DNA from: Actinocorallia aurantiaca
Lineage (GTDB): Bacteria > Actinomycetota > Actinomycetes > Streptosporangiales > Streptosporangiaceae
Reading direction: 5' to 3'
NCBI RefSeq assembly: GCF_039533685.1
Contig: NZ_BAAATZ010000032.1
Coordinates: 62,001-126,000, forward strand
Length of the DNA stretch: 64,000 nucleotides
Below are positions 1 through 9,610 of this stretch, piece by piece. How positions within the stretch are numbered: position 1 is the stretch's first letter; each line of letters begins with the position of its first letter. The notes under the pieces are model-generated. The model was not told the origin of the DNA. It saw only the letters and a program-made list of their open reading frames with translations, and did not search any database. A program made the position numbers and the translations under genes.

Positions 1-3000
1 AGCGAGTGCCCGCCGAGGTCGAAGAAGTTGTCGTCGAGCCCGACCCGCTCGACCCCGAGCACCTCGGCGAACAGCGCGCACAGCAGCCGTTCGCGCGCGT
101 CGCGCGGCCCGCGGCCGCCGGCGGCGTGGACCGGGGCGGGCAGCGCCCGGTGGTCGAGCTTGCCGTTCGAGGTGAGCGGGAAGGTGTCAAGGACGACGAC
201 CGCGGACGGCACCATGTACTCCGGCAGCAGCCGGGCCGTCCCGGCACGCAGCGCCGCGCCGTCCGGTGCGGGGCCATCCGGTGCAGGGTCGTCCGGGCTC
301 TCTGCGAGGGTCACATAGGCGACGAGCCTCCTGTCCGCCGGACGGTCCTCGCGGACGATCACGGTGGCCCGGCCCACGCCGGGCAGCGTCTCCAGGGCCT
401 GCTCGACCTCTCCCGGCTCGATCCGGAACCCGCGCAGCTTGAGCTGGCCGTCGGCTCGGCCGAGGAAGCGCAGCTCACCGCCGGTCGTCCAGCGGACCAG
501 GTCACCGGTCCGGTACATGCGGGAGCCGTCTCCGGCGAACGGGTCGGCGACGAACCTTCCGGCGGTGAGCCCGGACCGTCCGAGGTAGCCGCGTGCCACC
601 TGGGGCCCCCCGATGTACAGCTCGCCGACGCCGCCGAGGGGGACGGGCCGCAGCCGCTCGTCCAGCACGTACGCCCGCACGTCGTCGAGCGGCGCGCCCA
701 GGTGGACGCCGTCGAACGTCCGGTCTCCGGTCTCGAAGCGCTGGTGGTGGGTGGCGAAGGTGGTCTCGGTGGGGCCGTAGCTGTGGACCATCACCGTGTC
801 CGGACAATGGTCCAGCACCCGCTGGATCGCCGCGGGAGAGATCACATCGCCGCCCGTCCACACCTCCTTCAACACAGCCAGGGACTCCAGCTCGGTCTCC
901 ACCATCAGATGGAACAGGCCGGCCGTGAAGTACGCGGCCGTCACCTTTTCGTCCGCGATCACCCGCGCCATCTCACGCGCATCCGCACCGTCGCCCGGGG
1001 CCACCACCAGCCGGCCCCCGCGCAGTAGCGGCACCCACAACTCATAGGTCGAGGCGTCGAACCCGTACGCCGAATGCACCAGCATCCGCTCGTGATGGGC
1101 GGGGTCCCAGCACCGGTCGAACACCAGGCTGACGACGTTCCGGTGGGTGACGCCGACGCCCTTGGGCCGCCCGGTCGAGCCGGACGTGAACATCACGTAC
1201 GCGAGCGCGTCAGGGCCGGTCGACACTTCCGGATCGGTGTCCGGCCCGTGCGAAGGACCGTCCACGGGGACGACCGGGATACCGGCCGCGAGGATCGCTT
1301 CCCGCTCCTCGTCGTCCGTCAGCAGGGCCACGGAGCCGGAGTCCTCCAGGACGAGCCGGGCACGGGCCTCGGGCAGCCGCGGATCGACCGGGACATAGGC
1401 GGCTCCACACTTCAGTACGGCGAGCGTCGCGACGACCAGGGCGGCTCCGGGCCGTACCAGGACGCCGACCGCCGTGCCCGGGTCCGTACCGGCCGCGATC
1501 AGCCGGTGTGCCAACCTGTTCGCCCGCCGGTCCAGCTCCCCGTATGGCAGCTCCTCGCCGCCGCAGGCGACCGCCACCTCGTCGGGTGTTCTGCGCGCCC
1601 GTTCCGCGAACAGCTCGTGCACGCTTCCGGACGGGGTCTCCCCCCGGGTCGGCGCGCCCAGGACCAGCGCGTCCTCGCCGGGGCCGAGCAGGTCGACGTC
1701 GCCGATCGGCCGCCGGGGGTCGGATGCCGCCGTGGTGAGGAAGCGCGCCAGCCGGGCGGCCAGCAGTTCGGCGGTCTCCCGGTCGAACAGGTCGGCGGTG
1801 TACTCCAGTGAGCCGCCGATCCCCTCGACCGCGCCGGTCCCGTCGCGGCGCACGTCGACCGCGAGTGTCAGGTCGAACTTGACGGCACCGGTGTCGACAG
1901 GCCATTCCGCTCCCGACAGCGGGGAGCCCTCGAGGCCGGGCCCGCTCTCGGTGAGCAGGAGCATGACCTGGAACAGCGGGTGGCGGGCGGCCGACCGCAC
2001 CGGGTTCAGCCCCTCCACCAGGAGCTCGAACGGCAGGTCCTGGTGCTCGTAGGCGGCCAGGTCGGCGTCCCGCACCCGGGCGAGCAGGTCCGTGAAGGAC
2101 GGGTCGCCTGAGGTGTCGGTGCGCAGCACCAGGGTGTTGACGAAGAAGCCGACGATCCCGTCGAGGTCCTCGTGGTCGCGGCCCGCGACGACGGTGCCGA
2201 TCGGCAGGTCCGTGCCCGCGCCGAGCCGGGACAGCACCGCCGCGAACGCCGCCTGGAAGACCATGAAGAGGGTCGCGCCCGTGTCGGCGGCGATGCGGGC
2301 CAGCGCGTCGCGGGTGCCGGAGTCCAGGGCGAACGGCACATGGCCGCCGCGGTGGCCGGGATCGGCCGGGCGCGGCCGGTCGGCGGGCAGTTCCAGCACC
2401 GGCGGGGCGCCGTCGAGCGTGTCCCGCCAGAACTCCAGACGGCGGGCGGCGAGGCTGCCGGGATCGGCGGGATCGCCGAGCAGGCCCCGCTGCCAGACGG
2501 CGTAGTCGCCGTACTGCACCGGCAGCGGGGTCCAGCCCGGAGCCCGGCCCGCGGCCCGTGCCGCGTACGCCTCCCCCAGGTCGGAGAGCAGCCGCCCGGT
2601 CGACCAGCCGTCACCCGCGATGTGGTGCAGCACGAGCACGAGGACCTGGCCCTCTTCGGCCTCGACCAGCGCGGCCTTCAGCGGGAGCTCCGAGCCGACC
2701 GCGAAGACGTGGCCGGTGAGGGCGTCGAGCAGCGGCCACAGCTCGTCCGGCTCGGGCCGCAGCACCGCCACCTCGGGACGGGCATGGGGCAGTACCCGCT
2801 GGTAGGACTCGCCGTCCACCACGGTGAACACCGAACGCAGCACCTCGTGGCGTTCCAGCACGTCGCCCAGCGCCGCTTCCAGCACCCCAGGGTCGACGGG
2901 ACGGTCCAGCTTCAGCACCACCGGGATGTTGTACGACCGTCCCGGGCCTTCCAGCTCGTTGGCGAACCACAGACGGCGCTGCGCGAACGACAGCGGCAGC

Positions 3001-6000
3001 GGGCCCGAGCGGTCCACCGGGGTCGGGCCCGGTCGCGGCGCGACGCCGGCCCGTTCTCCGATCCTGGCGTCGAGCCCGGCGACGGTCGGGGCCTGGAACA
3101 CGTCGCGGACGCCGATCTCGACGCCGAGCGCCGCACGGATCCGCGCGACCAGCCGGACGGCGAGCAGCGAGTGGCCGCCGAGGTCGAAGAAGCCGTCGTC
3201 GATCCCGGCTCCGGTGACGCCCAGGACGTCGGCGAACAGGTCGAGGAGCATCCGCTCTCGGGGAGTGCGCGGGCCTCGGCCGCCGACGGCGCGGACCGGG
3301 GCGGGCAGCGCCCGGTGGTCGAGCTTGCCGTTCGGGGTGAGCGGGAAGGCGTCGAGGACGACGACCGCGTCGGGCACCATGTACTCCGGCAGCAGCCGGG
3401 CGGCCGCGGTCCGCGCCTCCTGCGCGTCGAACCCGTCCGGTGCGACCACGTAGGCCACGAGGCGCTTGTCGCCCGGACGGTCCTCCCGGACGGTCACCGC
3501 GACCTGGCCGACGCCGGGCGCGACCGACCGGATCGCGTGCTCGACCTCTCCCGGCTCGATCCGGAACCCGCGCAGCTTGAGCTGGCCGTCGGCTCGGCCG
3601 AGGAAGCGCAGCTCACCGCCGGTCGTCCAGCGGACCAGGTCACCGGTCCGGTACATGCGGGAGCCGTCTCCGGTGAACGGGTCGGCGACGAACCTTCCGG
3701 CGGTGAGCCCGGACCGTCCGAGATAACCGTGGGCCACCTGCGGGCCGCCCAGGTACAGCTCGCCGATCCCCCCGAGGGGGACGGGCCGCATCCGCTCGTC
3801 CAGCACGTACGCCCGCACGTCGCCGAACGCCTCGCCGAGGAAGACACCCCGCAGCTCGCGGTCGCCGGTCCCGAACGTCTGGTGGTGGGACGCGAAGGTG
3901 GTCTCGGTGGGGCCGTAGCTGTGGACCACCACGGTGTCCGGACAATGGTCCAGCACCCGCTGGATCGCCGCAGGGGAGATCACATCGCCGCCCGTCCACA
4001 CCTCCTTCAGCAGGGCCAGGGACTCCAGCTCGGTCTCCGCCATCAGGTGGAACAGACCGGCCGTGAAGTACGCGGCCGTCACGCCCTCGTCCGCGATCAC
4101 CCGCGCCATCTCGTGTACGTCCGCGCCGTCGCCGGGGGCCACCACCAGCCGGCCCCCGCGCAGCAGCGGCACCCACAACTCATAGGTCGAGGCGTCGAAC
4201 CCGTACGCCGAATGCACCAGCATCCGCTCGTGGCGGGCCGGATCCCAGATCTGGTCGAAGACCAGGCGCTTGACGTTGTGGTGCGAGACGCCGACGCCCT
4301 TGGGCCGCCCGGTCGAGCCGGACGTGAACATCACGTACGCGAAGGCGGATTCCGGGACGGGCAGGCCGGGATCGGTGTCCGGATCGCCGGGTTCGACGGG
4401 CCGGTCGGCCTCGATGATCCGGGTGCCGGCCGCCCGTTCGGCGGCGACGATCCCGTCGGCGAGGTGGCCGGCGTCCGCCAGCAGGACGGTGCTGCCCGAA
4501 TCCTCCAGCACCATCCGGGCGCGGGCCTCGGGCAGCCGCGGGTCGACCGGAACGTAGGCGGCTCCGCATTTGAGGACGGCGAGGGTGGCGGCGACCAGGG
4601 CGGCCCCCCGTTCCGCCAGCACCCCGACCGTGTCGCCCGGCGCCACTCCCGCGGCGAGCAGCCGGTGGGCCAGGACGTTCGCGCTCCGGTTGAGCCCGGC
4701 GCCGGTCATCGGGACGCCGTCGCAGGTCAGCACGACCGCGTCGGGCTCGAGGCGCGCCCTCTCCTCGAAGAGCCGGTGCAGGCCGCCGTCCGGGACGTCG
4801 CCGGGCGGCGTGGCGGGCGGCGGGAGTTCCCGCTCTCCCGGGGCGGACAGGTCGATCGCGCCGACCGGCAGGCCGGGGTCGGCCGCCACCGCCGTGAGGA
4901 GGCGGACGAGCCTCGCGGCCAGCAGGTCGGCGGTCTCCCGGTCGAACAGGTCGGCGGCGTACTCCAGGCCGCCGTCGCAGGCGAGGACGGCGCCGGAGGT
5001 ATCGCGGCGGACGGCGAGGGTGAGGGAGAGGTCGAACTTGACGGTCCCGGTGTCGACGGGCCACTCCTCGCCCGCCAGAGCGGCGGGCTCCGGCGCGGGC
5101 TCGTCCTGGACTCCGAGCATGACCTGCACGAGCGGGTGGTGCGCGGCGGAGCGGACCGGGTTCAGGTGCTCCACCAGCAGGTCGAACGGCAGGTCCTGGT
5201 GGGAGTAGGCCGCGAGGTCGGCCGCCCGGACCCGCTCCACCAGTTCCGTGAACGTGGGATCGCCCGACACGTCCGTCCGCAGCACCAGCGTGTTGACGAA
5301 GAACCCCACCAGATCGTGCAGCGCCTCGTCGTCGCGGCCGGCCACCACCGTCCCGATCGGCAGGTCCGTGCCCGCGCCGAGCCGGGACAGCAGCGCCGCG
5401 AACGCCGCCTGCACCACCATGAAGAGGGTCGCGCCCGACTCCGCGGCGATCCGGCCCAGGCCCGCGTGGACGTCGGGGTCGAGGGTGAACAGGACCGAGC
5501 CGCCACGGTGGCCGGGCTCGGCCGGGCGCGGCCGGTCGGCGGGGAGTTCCAGCACCGGCGGGGCCCCTGCCAGGGCGTCCTTCCAGTAGGCGAGCCGCTG
5601 TGAGAGCAGGCTCTCGGGATCCGACGCCTCACCCAGCAGGTCCCGCTGCCAGACCGCGTAGTCGCCGTACTGCACCGGCAGCGACCCCCAACCCGGAGCC
5701 TCCCCCGCCGCCCGCGCACCGTAGGCCTCACCCAGATCGGCCAGCAGCCGGCCCAGCGACCAGCCGTCACCCGCGATGTGATGCAGCACCACCACCAGGA
5801 CCTGGCCGCCCTCCGGCGCCTCGACCAGCGAGACCCGCACGGGAAGCTCCTCCCCCACGGCGAACGCGTGTCCGGCCAGCCCGTCGAGCGTCGGCCACAG
5901 CTCGTCCTCCGTTACCCGGACGACCTCGATCTCGGGGCACACCCGGGGCGGCACCCGCCGACCGGGCTCGCCGTCCACGGTGAACACCGGCCTCCGCATC

Positions 6001-9000
6001 CCACGGGATTCCGGCGCCTCCTCGGCCTCCGGACGCGCGTGGGGCAGTACCCGCTGGTAGGGCTCGCCGTCCACCACGGTGAACACCGACCGCAGCACCT
6101 CGTGGCGTTCCAGCACGTCAGCCACCGCCAGTTCCAGTACCGCAGGGTCGACGGGCCGGTCCAGCTTCAACAGCACCGGGATGTTGTACGACCGTCCCGG
6201 GCCTTCCAGCTCGTTGACGAACCACAGACGGCGCTGCGCGAACGACAGCGGCAGCGGGCCCGAGCGGTCCACCGGCGCGAGAGGGGGACGGTCCGCCTCC
6301 TCCGACTCGCTGATCCGGGCGTCCAGGCCCACCACCGTCGGTGCCAGGAACAGGTCGCGGATCCCCATCTCGGCTCCGAGCACCGCCCGGACCCGGTTCA
6401 CCAGCCTCACCCCCAACAGCGAATGCCCGCCCAGGGCGAAGAAGTCGTCGCCGCCCCCGACGGAGGCGAGTCCGAGCACCTCGGCGAACAGCGCGGCGAG
6501 GACCTCCTGGCGCGGGGTGAGCGCCCGGCCCTGCACGACCGCGGCGGGCGGGCCCTCGGCGCGGGCCTCCGCCGCCCGCTCCCTGCGCGCGGCCAGTCCC
6601 GCCTCCTCTTCGGCCGACAGCACGTCGAGGGTGTCGACCCCGCGTCCGGGGTCGGCGGCGACCGCCTCCAGCACCCGGACGAAGACGTCCAGCAGCAGCC
6701 TGGCGGTGCCGGAGTCGAACAGGTCCACCGCGTACTGCCACCAGATCTCCAGCCCGTCGCCGCCCGCCGCGCACGAGACGCTCAGGTCGAACTTGGCGGT
6801 CTCCAGCCCGGCCGGCTCGAGCCGGCCGGTGAGCGGCCCGAACGGCACCTCGCCCCGGGGCGTGTCGGGGCCGTCGAGGGTGAGCATCACCTGGAAGAAC
6901 GGGTGGCGGGACAGCGACCGGACCGGGTTGAGGTGTTCGACGAGCAGGTCGAACGGCAGGTCCTGGTGGGCGTAGGCCGCCAGGTCGGCGTCCCGGACCC
7001 GGTCGACGAGCTCGGTGAAGGACGGCCCGCCGGAGACGTCGGCCCGCAGCACGAGCGTGTTGACGAAGAAGCCGACGAGGTCGCTCAGCGCCTCGTCGGA
7101 ACGGCCCGCCACCGGGGTCCCGATCGCGAGGTCGTGACCGGCGCCCACCCGCGCCAGCGCCGCCGCGAGCGCGGCCCGCACGACCATGAACGGGCTCGCT
7201 CCCCGGGCCTCGGCCAGCTCCAGCAGCCGGCGCTGCGCGTCCGCGGGGAGCCGGGCGGTGAGGGTGGCCCCGCGGTAGCCGGGCTCGGCGGGCCGCTGCC
7301 GGTCGGCGGGCAGGTCCAGGCCGCGCGGGAGCCCCTCCAGGGCCGTCCGCCAGAACTCGATCTGCCGGGCGAGCACGCTTCCCGGGTCGTCGGGCGACCC
7401 GAGCGCCTCCTGCTCCCAGAGCGTGTAGTCGGCGTACTGGACGGGCAGCGGCTCGAAGCCGGGGGCCCGCCCGGTGAGCCTGGCGGTGTAGGCGGCGGCC
7501 AGGTCGCGCCGCAGCGGGCCGATCGACCAGCCGTCGCCGGCCACGTGGTGCAGGAGGACGACCAGGACGGAACCGCCGGTCCCGTCGGTGAACAGCCGCA
7601 CCCGGATCGGGACGTCGGTCCGAAGATCGAAGCTCTCGTCGCAGAACGCGGCGACCAGGCCGTCGAGCTCCGCGGGGGCGCACCCGACCGTCGAGACCAC
7701 CCCGTCGGCCCGGTCGAGCACCAGCTGGAACGGCTCCCCGCCGGCCTCCGGTAGCACCGTCCGCAGCACTTCGTGGCGTTCCAGCAGGTCGGCGACCGCC
7801 TCTTCCAGGGCGACCGGATCGGGGACCTCGGTGAAGCGCAGCACCAGGGGCATGTTGTAGGCGGATGACCCGCCTTCGAACCGGCTGAGGAACCACAGGC
7901 GCCGCTGCGCATACGACAGCGGGATGCGTTCGTCCTCAGAAGTGTCCGGTTCTTCATGGACGGCCGGTTCTTCGGGGACGTGCGGCACGGGTGCCGCCTG
8001 GACTCTCCCGGGGGCCAGTGAGCGCAGGAACGCCCGGTCGATCTTGCCGGTGCCGTTCCGCGGCATCACGGGCAGCTCGGTCACCGTGCCCGGCACCGCG
8101 GGCGGCGGGAGGTGCGCGGCGAGGTGGGCGCGCAGCCCGGCCGGGTCGGCGGGGCCGACGAGGACGGCATAGGCGGCGAGCCGCCGGGTCCGGTCGTCCA
8201 GCGTGCGGACGACGACCGCGGCCTCCCGGACCGCCGGGTGCTCCAGCAGCACCGCCTCCACCGCGAGCGGGTCGATCCGGTAGCCGCTGATCTTGACCTC
8301 GTCGTCGATCCGGCCGAGGTAGCCCAGGCTCCCGTCGGGGCGCAGCACGGCCCGGTCGCCGGTGCGGTAGGCGGGCTCCCCGTCGAGTTCGGTGAAGCGC
8401 CGCGCGGTCAGCGCCGCGCGGCCGAGATAGCCGCGGGCGAGCCCGCCGCCCAGCAGCCACAGCTCGTCGTCGACCAGCGCGGCGCGCACGCCCGGCAGCG
8501 GCAGGCCGATCGGGATCTCGCCGCCGGTGAAGCCGGTCAGGTCGGCGGCGGTCGCCACGACGGTCGCCTCGGTCGGCCCGTAGGTGTTGAGCAGCCGGAT
8601 CCGGTCGCCGACCGCCCGCCCCCAGCGGGCGACCCGTTCGGGCATCGCCGCCTCCCCGCCGATGATCACCAGGCGGAGGTCCGGCGGCGGCGCGGCCACC
8701 CCGGTGGAGACCGCGTAGGCCAGCTCGTGCCAGTAGGCGGTGGGCAGGTCGAGGACGGTGACGCCGTGCTCGGCGCAGCCCGCGACCAGGCCGGGCACGT
8801 CGAGCATGTCGGGGGTGCGCAGCACCAGCGTCCCCCCGGCGCAGAGCGTCACGAAGACCTCCTCGACGCTGGCGTCGAAGTGCAGCGGGGCGAACTGGAG
8901 CACCCGGTCGCCGCCGCCGATCCCGTAGGCGCGGGCCGCGCCGGCGACGAAGTGCGCCAGGGCCTCCCGTCCGACGACCACCCCGTTGGGGGTGCCGGTC

Positions 9001-9470
9001 GAGCCGGACGTGTAGATCACGTAGGCGGTCCCGGCCGGAACGCCCGGGCCGGGGAGGACGGACGCGCCGTCCTCCCCGGGCTCCGGCGCGTCCGTCCCGC
9101 CGGCGGCGTCGGTGAGGATCGCCGAGGTCCGGGCGGGCGGGGCGTCCGGGTCGAGCGGCAGGTAGGCGGCCCCGGTCCGCAGGACCGCCAGGATCGTCAC
9201 GATCGCCGGGATGCCGCGTTCCCCCCGCACCGCCACCAGCCGTCCCGGGCCCGCGCCCCCGGCCGCCAGCTCCTCGGCCCGCCCGGCGACCGCGGCGAGC
9301 AGCCCGGCGTAGTCGAGCCGGTCGGGGCCGTGCTCCAGGGCCGTGCGGTCCGGGTGCTCGAGCGCCCGGGCGGCGAGCCGGTCGAGCACCGCCTCGGGAG
9401 GCGCGTCCAGGGGCTCGCCGTCCAGGACGACCGAGGCCCTCGCGGTCGCGGTGGTGATGGTTGACGCCAT
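1..9470 (-). CDS. NRPS-A, multimodular (A-C-T-C-A-T-C-A-T), C-terminus outside window
   Basis: Nonribosomal peptide synthetase, at least 3156 residues, still open at the left edge. The ATG at 9470 has GGAGG 8 nt upstream. Domains by motif: A1 (TSGST near residue 150, GTGKID near 471), C1 from 516 (HHVAGDG near 640), T1 (GGHSLL near 1012), C2 (HHIAGDG near 1230), A2 (TSGST near 1713), T2 (2095), C3 (2282), A3 (2759) and T3, whose carrier serine is at the edge. A1 joins C1 with no carrier between, and C1 joins T1 with no A domain. Manual pocket codes are DAEDIGTVV for A1 (lysine-like, weak) and DAYYWGSFA for both A2 and A3 (not recognised). It lies downstream of NRPS-B and is probably the last synthetase seen here. 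No epimerase or thioesterase domain is visible. Confidence 0.95.
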   Translation of the reverse strand, partial: MASTITTATARASVVLDGEPLDAPPEAVLDRLAARALEHPDRTALEHGPDRLDYAGLLAAVAGRAEELAAGGAGPGRLVAVRGERGIPAIVTILAVLRTGAAYLPLDPDAPPARTSAILTDAAGGTDAPEPGEDGASVLPGPGVPAGTAYVIYTSGSTGTPNGVVVGREALAHFVAGAARAYGIGGGDRVLQFAPLHFDASVEEVFVTLCAGGTLVLRTPDMLDVPGLVAGCAEHGVTVLDLPTAYWHELAYAVSTGVAAPPPDLRLVIIGGEAAMPERVARWGRAVGDRIRLLNTYGPTEATVVATAADLTGFTGGEIPIGLPLPGVRAALVDDELWLLGGGLARGYLGRAALTARRFTELDGEPAYRTGDRAVLRPDGSLGYLGRIDDEVKISGYRIDPLAVEAVLLEHPAVREAAVVVRTLDDRTRRLAAYAVLVGPADPAGLRAHLAAHLPPPAVPGTVTELPVMPRNGTGKIDRAFLRSLAPGRVQAAPVPHVPEEPAVHEEPDTSEDERIPLSYAQRRLWFLSRFEGGSSAYNMPLVLRFTEVPDPVALEEAVADLLERHEVLRTVLPEAGGEPFQLVLDRADGVVSTVGCAPAELDGLVAAFCDESFDLRTDVPIRVRLFTDGTGGSVLVVLLHHVAGDGWSIGPLRRDLAAAYTARLTGRAPGFEPLPVQYADYTLWEQEALGSPDDPGSVLARQIEFWRTALEGLPRGLDLPADRQRPAEPGYRGATLTARLPADAQRRLLELAEARGASPFMVVRAALAAALARVGAGHDLAIGTPVAGRSDEALSDLVGFFVNTLVLRADVSGGPSFTELVDRVRDADLAAYAHQDLPFDLLVEHLNPVRSLSRHPFFQVMLTLDGPDTPRGEVPFGPLTGRLEPAGLETAKFDLSVSCAAGGDGLEIWWQYAVDLFDSGTARLLLDVFVRVLEAVAADPGRGVDTLDVLSAEEEAGLAARRERAAEARAEGPPAAVVQGRALTPRQEVLAALFAEVLGLASVGGGDDFFALGGHSLLGVRLVNRVRAVLGAEMGIRDLFLAPTVVGLDARISESEEADRPPLAPVDRSGPLPLSFAQRRLWFVNELEGPGRSYNIPVLLKLDRPVDPAVLELAVADVLERHEVLRSVFTVVDGEPYQRVLPHARPEAEEAPESRGMRRPVFTVDGEPGRRVPPRVCPEIEVVRVTEDELWPTLDGLAGHAFAVGEELPVRVSLVEAPEGGQVLVVVLHHIAGDGWSLGRLLADLGEAYGARAAGEAPGWGSLPVQYGDYAVWQRDLLGEASDPESLLSQRLAYWKDALAGAPPVLELPADRPRPAEPGHRGGSVLFTLDPDVHAGLGRIAAESGATLFMVVQAAFAALLSRLGAGTDLPIGTVVAGRDDEALHDLVGFFVNTLVLRTDVSGDPTFTELVERVRAADLAAYSHQDLPFDLLVEHLNPVRSAAHHPLVQVMLGVQDEPAPEPAALAGEEWPVDTGTVKFDLSLTLAVRRDTSGAVLACDGGLEYAADLFDRETADLLAARLVRLLTAVAADPGLPVGAIDLSAPGERELPPPATPPGDVPDGGLHRLFEERARLEPDAVVLTCDGVPMTGAGLNRSANVLAHRLLAAGVAPGDTVGVLAERGAALVAATLAVLKCGAAYVPVDPRLPEARARMVLEDSGSTVLLADAGHLADGIVAAERAAGTRIIEADRPVEPGDPDTDPGLPVPESAFAYVMFTSGSTGRPKGVGVSHHNVKRLVFDQIWDPARHERMLVHSAYGFDASTYELWVPLLRGGRLVVAPGDGADVHEMARVIADEGVTAAYFTAGLFHLMAETELESLALLKEVWTGGDVISPAAIQRVLDHCPDTVVVHSYGPTETTFASHHQTFGTGDRELRGVFLGEAFGDVRAYVLDERMRPVPLGGIGELYLGGPQVAHGYLGRSGLTAGRFVADPFTGDGSRMYRTGDLVRWTTGGELRFLGRADGQLKLRGFRIEPGEVEHAIRSVAPGVGQVAVTVREDRPGDKRLVAYVVAPDGFDAQEARTAAARLLPEYMVPDAVVVLDAFPLTPNGKLDHRALPAPVRAVGGRGPRTPRERMLLDLFADVLGVTGAGIDDGFFDLGGHSLLAVRLVARIRAALGVEIGVRDVFQAPTVAGLDARIGERAGVAPRPGPTPVDRSGPLPLSFAQRRLWFANELEGPGRSYNIPVVLKLDRPVDPGVLEAALGDVLERHEVLRSVFTVVDGESYQRVLPHARPEVAVLRPEPDELWPLLDALTGHVFAVGSELPLKAALVEAEEGQVLVLVLHHIAGDGWSTGRLLSDLGEAYAARAAGRAPGWTPLPVQYGDYAVWQRGLLGDPADPGSLAARRLEFWRDTLDGAPPVLELPADRPRPADPGHRGGHVPFALDSGTRDALARIAADTGATLFMVFQAAFAAVLSRLGAGTDLPIGTVVAGRDHEDLDGIVGFFVNTLVLRTDTSGDPSFTDLLARVRDADLAAYEHQDLPFELLVEGLNPVRSAARHPLFQVMLLLTESGPGLEGSPLSGAEWPVDTGAVKFDLTLAVDVRRDGTGAVEGIGGSLEYTADLFDRETAELLAARLARFLTTAASDPRRPIGDVDLLGPGEDALVLGAPTRGETPSGSVHELFAERARRTPDEVAVACGGEELPYGELDRRANRLAHRLIAAGTDPGTAVGVLVRPGAALVVATLAVLKCGAAYVPVDPRLPEARARLVLEDSGSVALLTDDEEREAILAAGIPVVPVDGPSHGPDTDPEVSTGPDALAYVMFTSGSTGRPKGVGVTHRNVVSLVFDRCWDPAHHERMLVHSAYGFDASTYELWVPLLRGGRLVVAPGDGADAREMARVIADEKVTAAYFTAGLFHLMVETELESLAVLKEVWTGGDVISPAAIQRVLDHCPDTVMVHSYGPTETTFATHHQRFETGDRTFDGVHLGAPLDDVRAYVLDERLRPVPLGGVGELYIGGPQVARGYLGRSGLTAGRFVADPFAGDGSRMYRTGDLVRWTTGGELRFLGRADGQLKLRGFRIEPGEVEQALETLPGVGRATVIVREDRPADRRLVAYVTLAESPDDPAPDGPAPDGAALRAGTARLLPEYMVPSAVVVLDTFPLTSNGKLDHRALPAPVHAAGGRGPRDARERLLCALFAEVLGVERVGLDDNFFDLGGHS

Positions 9471-9573
9471 GGGAGGTCCTCCGGCTCGGAGCTGTGTGCT
9501 TTTCGGATGGCCGACGGCCGTTCACCAGCAGGTTATTTCCGGACTTTTCCAAGAAAGGGCAGGTCGGGCGGCA

Positions 9574-9610
9574 GATAGCGGGGGGATAGGCCCGTGATAG
9601 CGGACCTATC
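9574..9610. promoter_or_regulatory. Phased GATAG direct repeats before NRPS-A (candidate SARP box)
   Basis: On the plus strand GATAG starts at 9574, 9585 and 9596, exactly 11 bp apart. An inverted CTATC copy at 9606-9610 overlaps the stop codon of NRPS-B. SARP regulators bind heptamer repeats spaced by one helical turn, and the same GATA core recurs before two other genes at this cluster border. In the direction of NRPS-A the units read CTATC, so the orientation is opposite to the other two sites. No convincing -10 box lies 8 bp downstream. It may be an internal promoter for NRPS-A in the 135-bp gap. Confidence 0.5.

Noticed and set aside
2172..5603. Very long open frame (1143 codons) on the plus strand
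   Set aside because: It runs antisense to NRPS-A, is rich in Arg, Gly, Gln and Val with no domain, and is a side effect of GC-rich codon bias. Several others across 1-24 kb are the same.
7954..9552. Minus-strand frame of 532 codons overlapping the start of NRPS-A
   Set aside because: It is Arg/Gly/Ala-rich and in a different frame from the A-domain motifs, which begin at ATG 9470.
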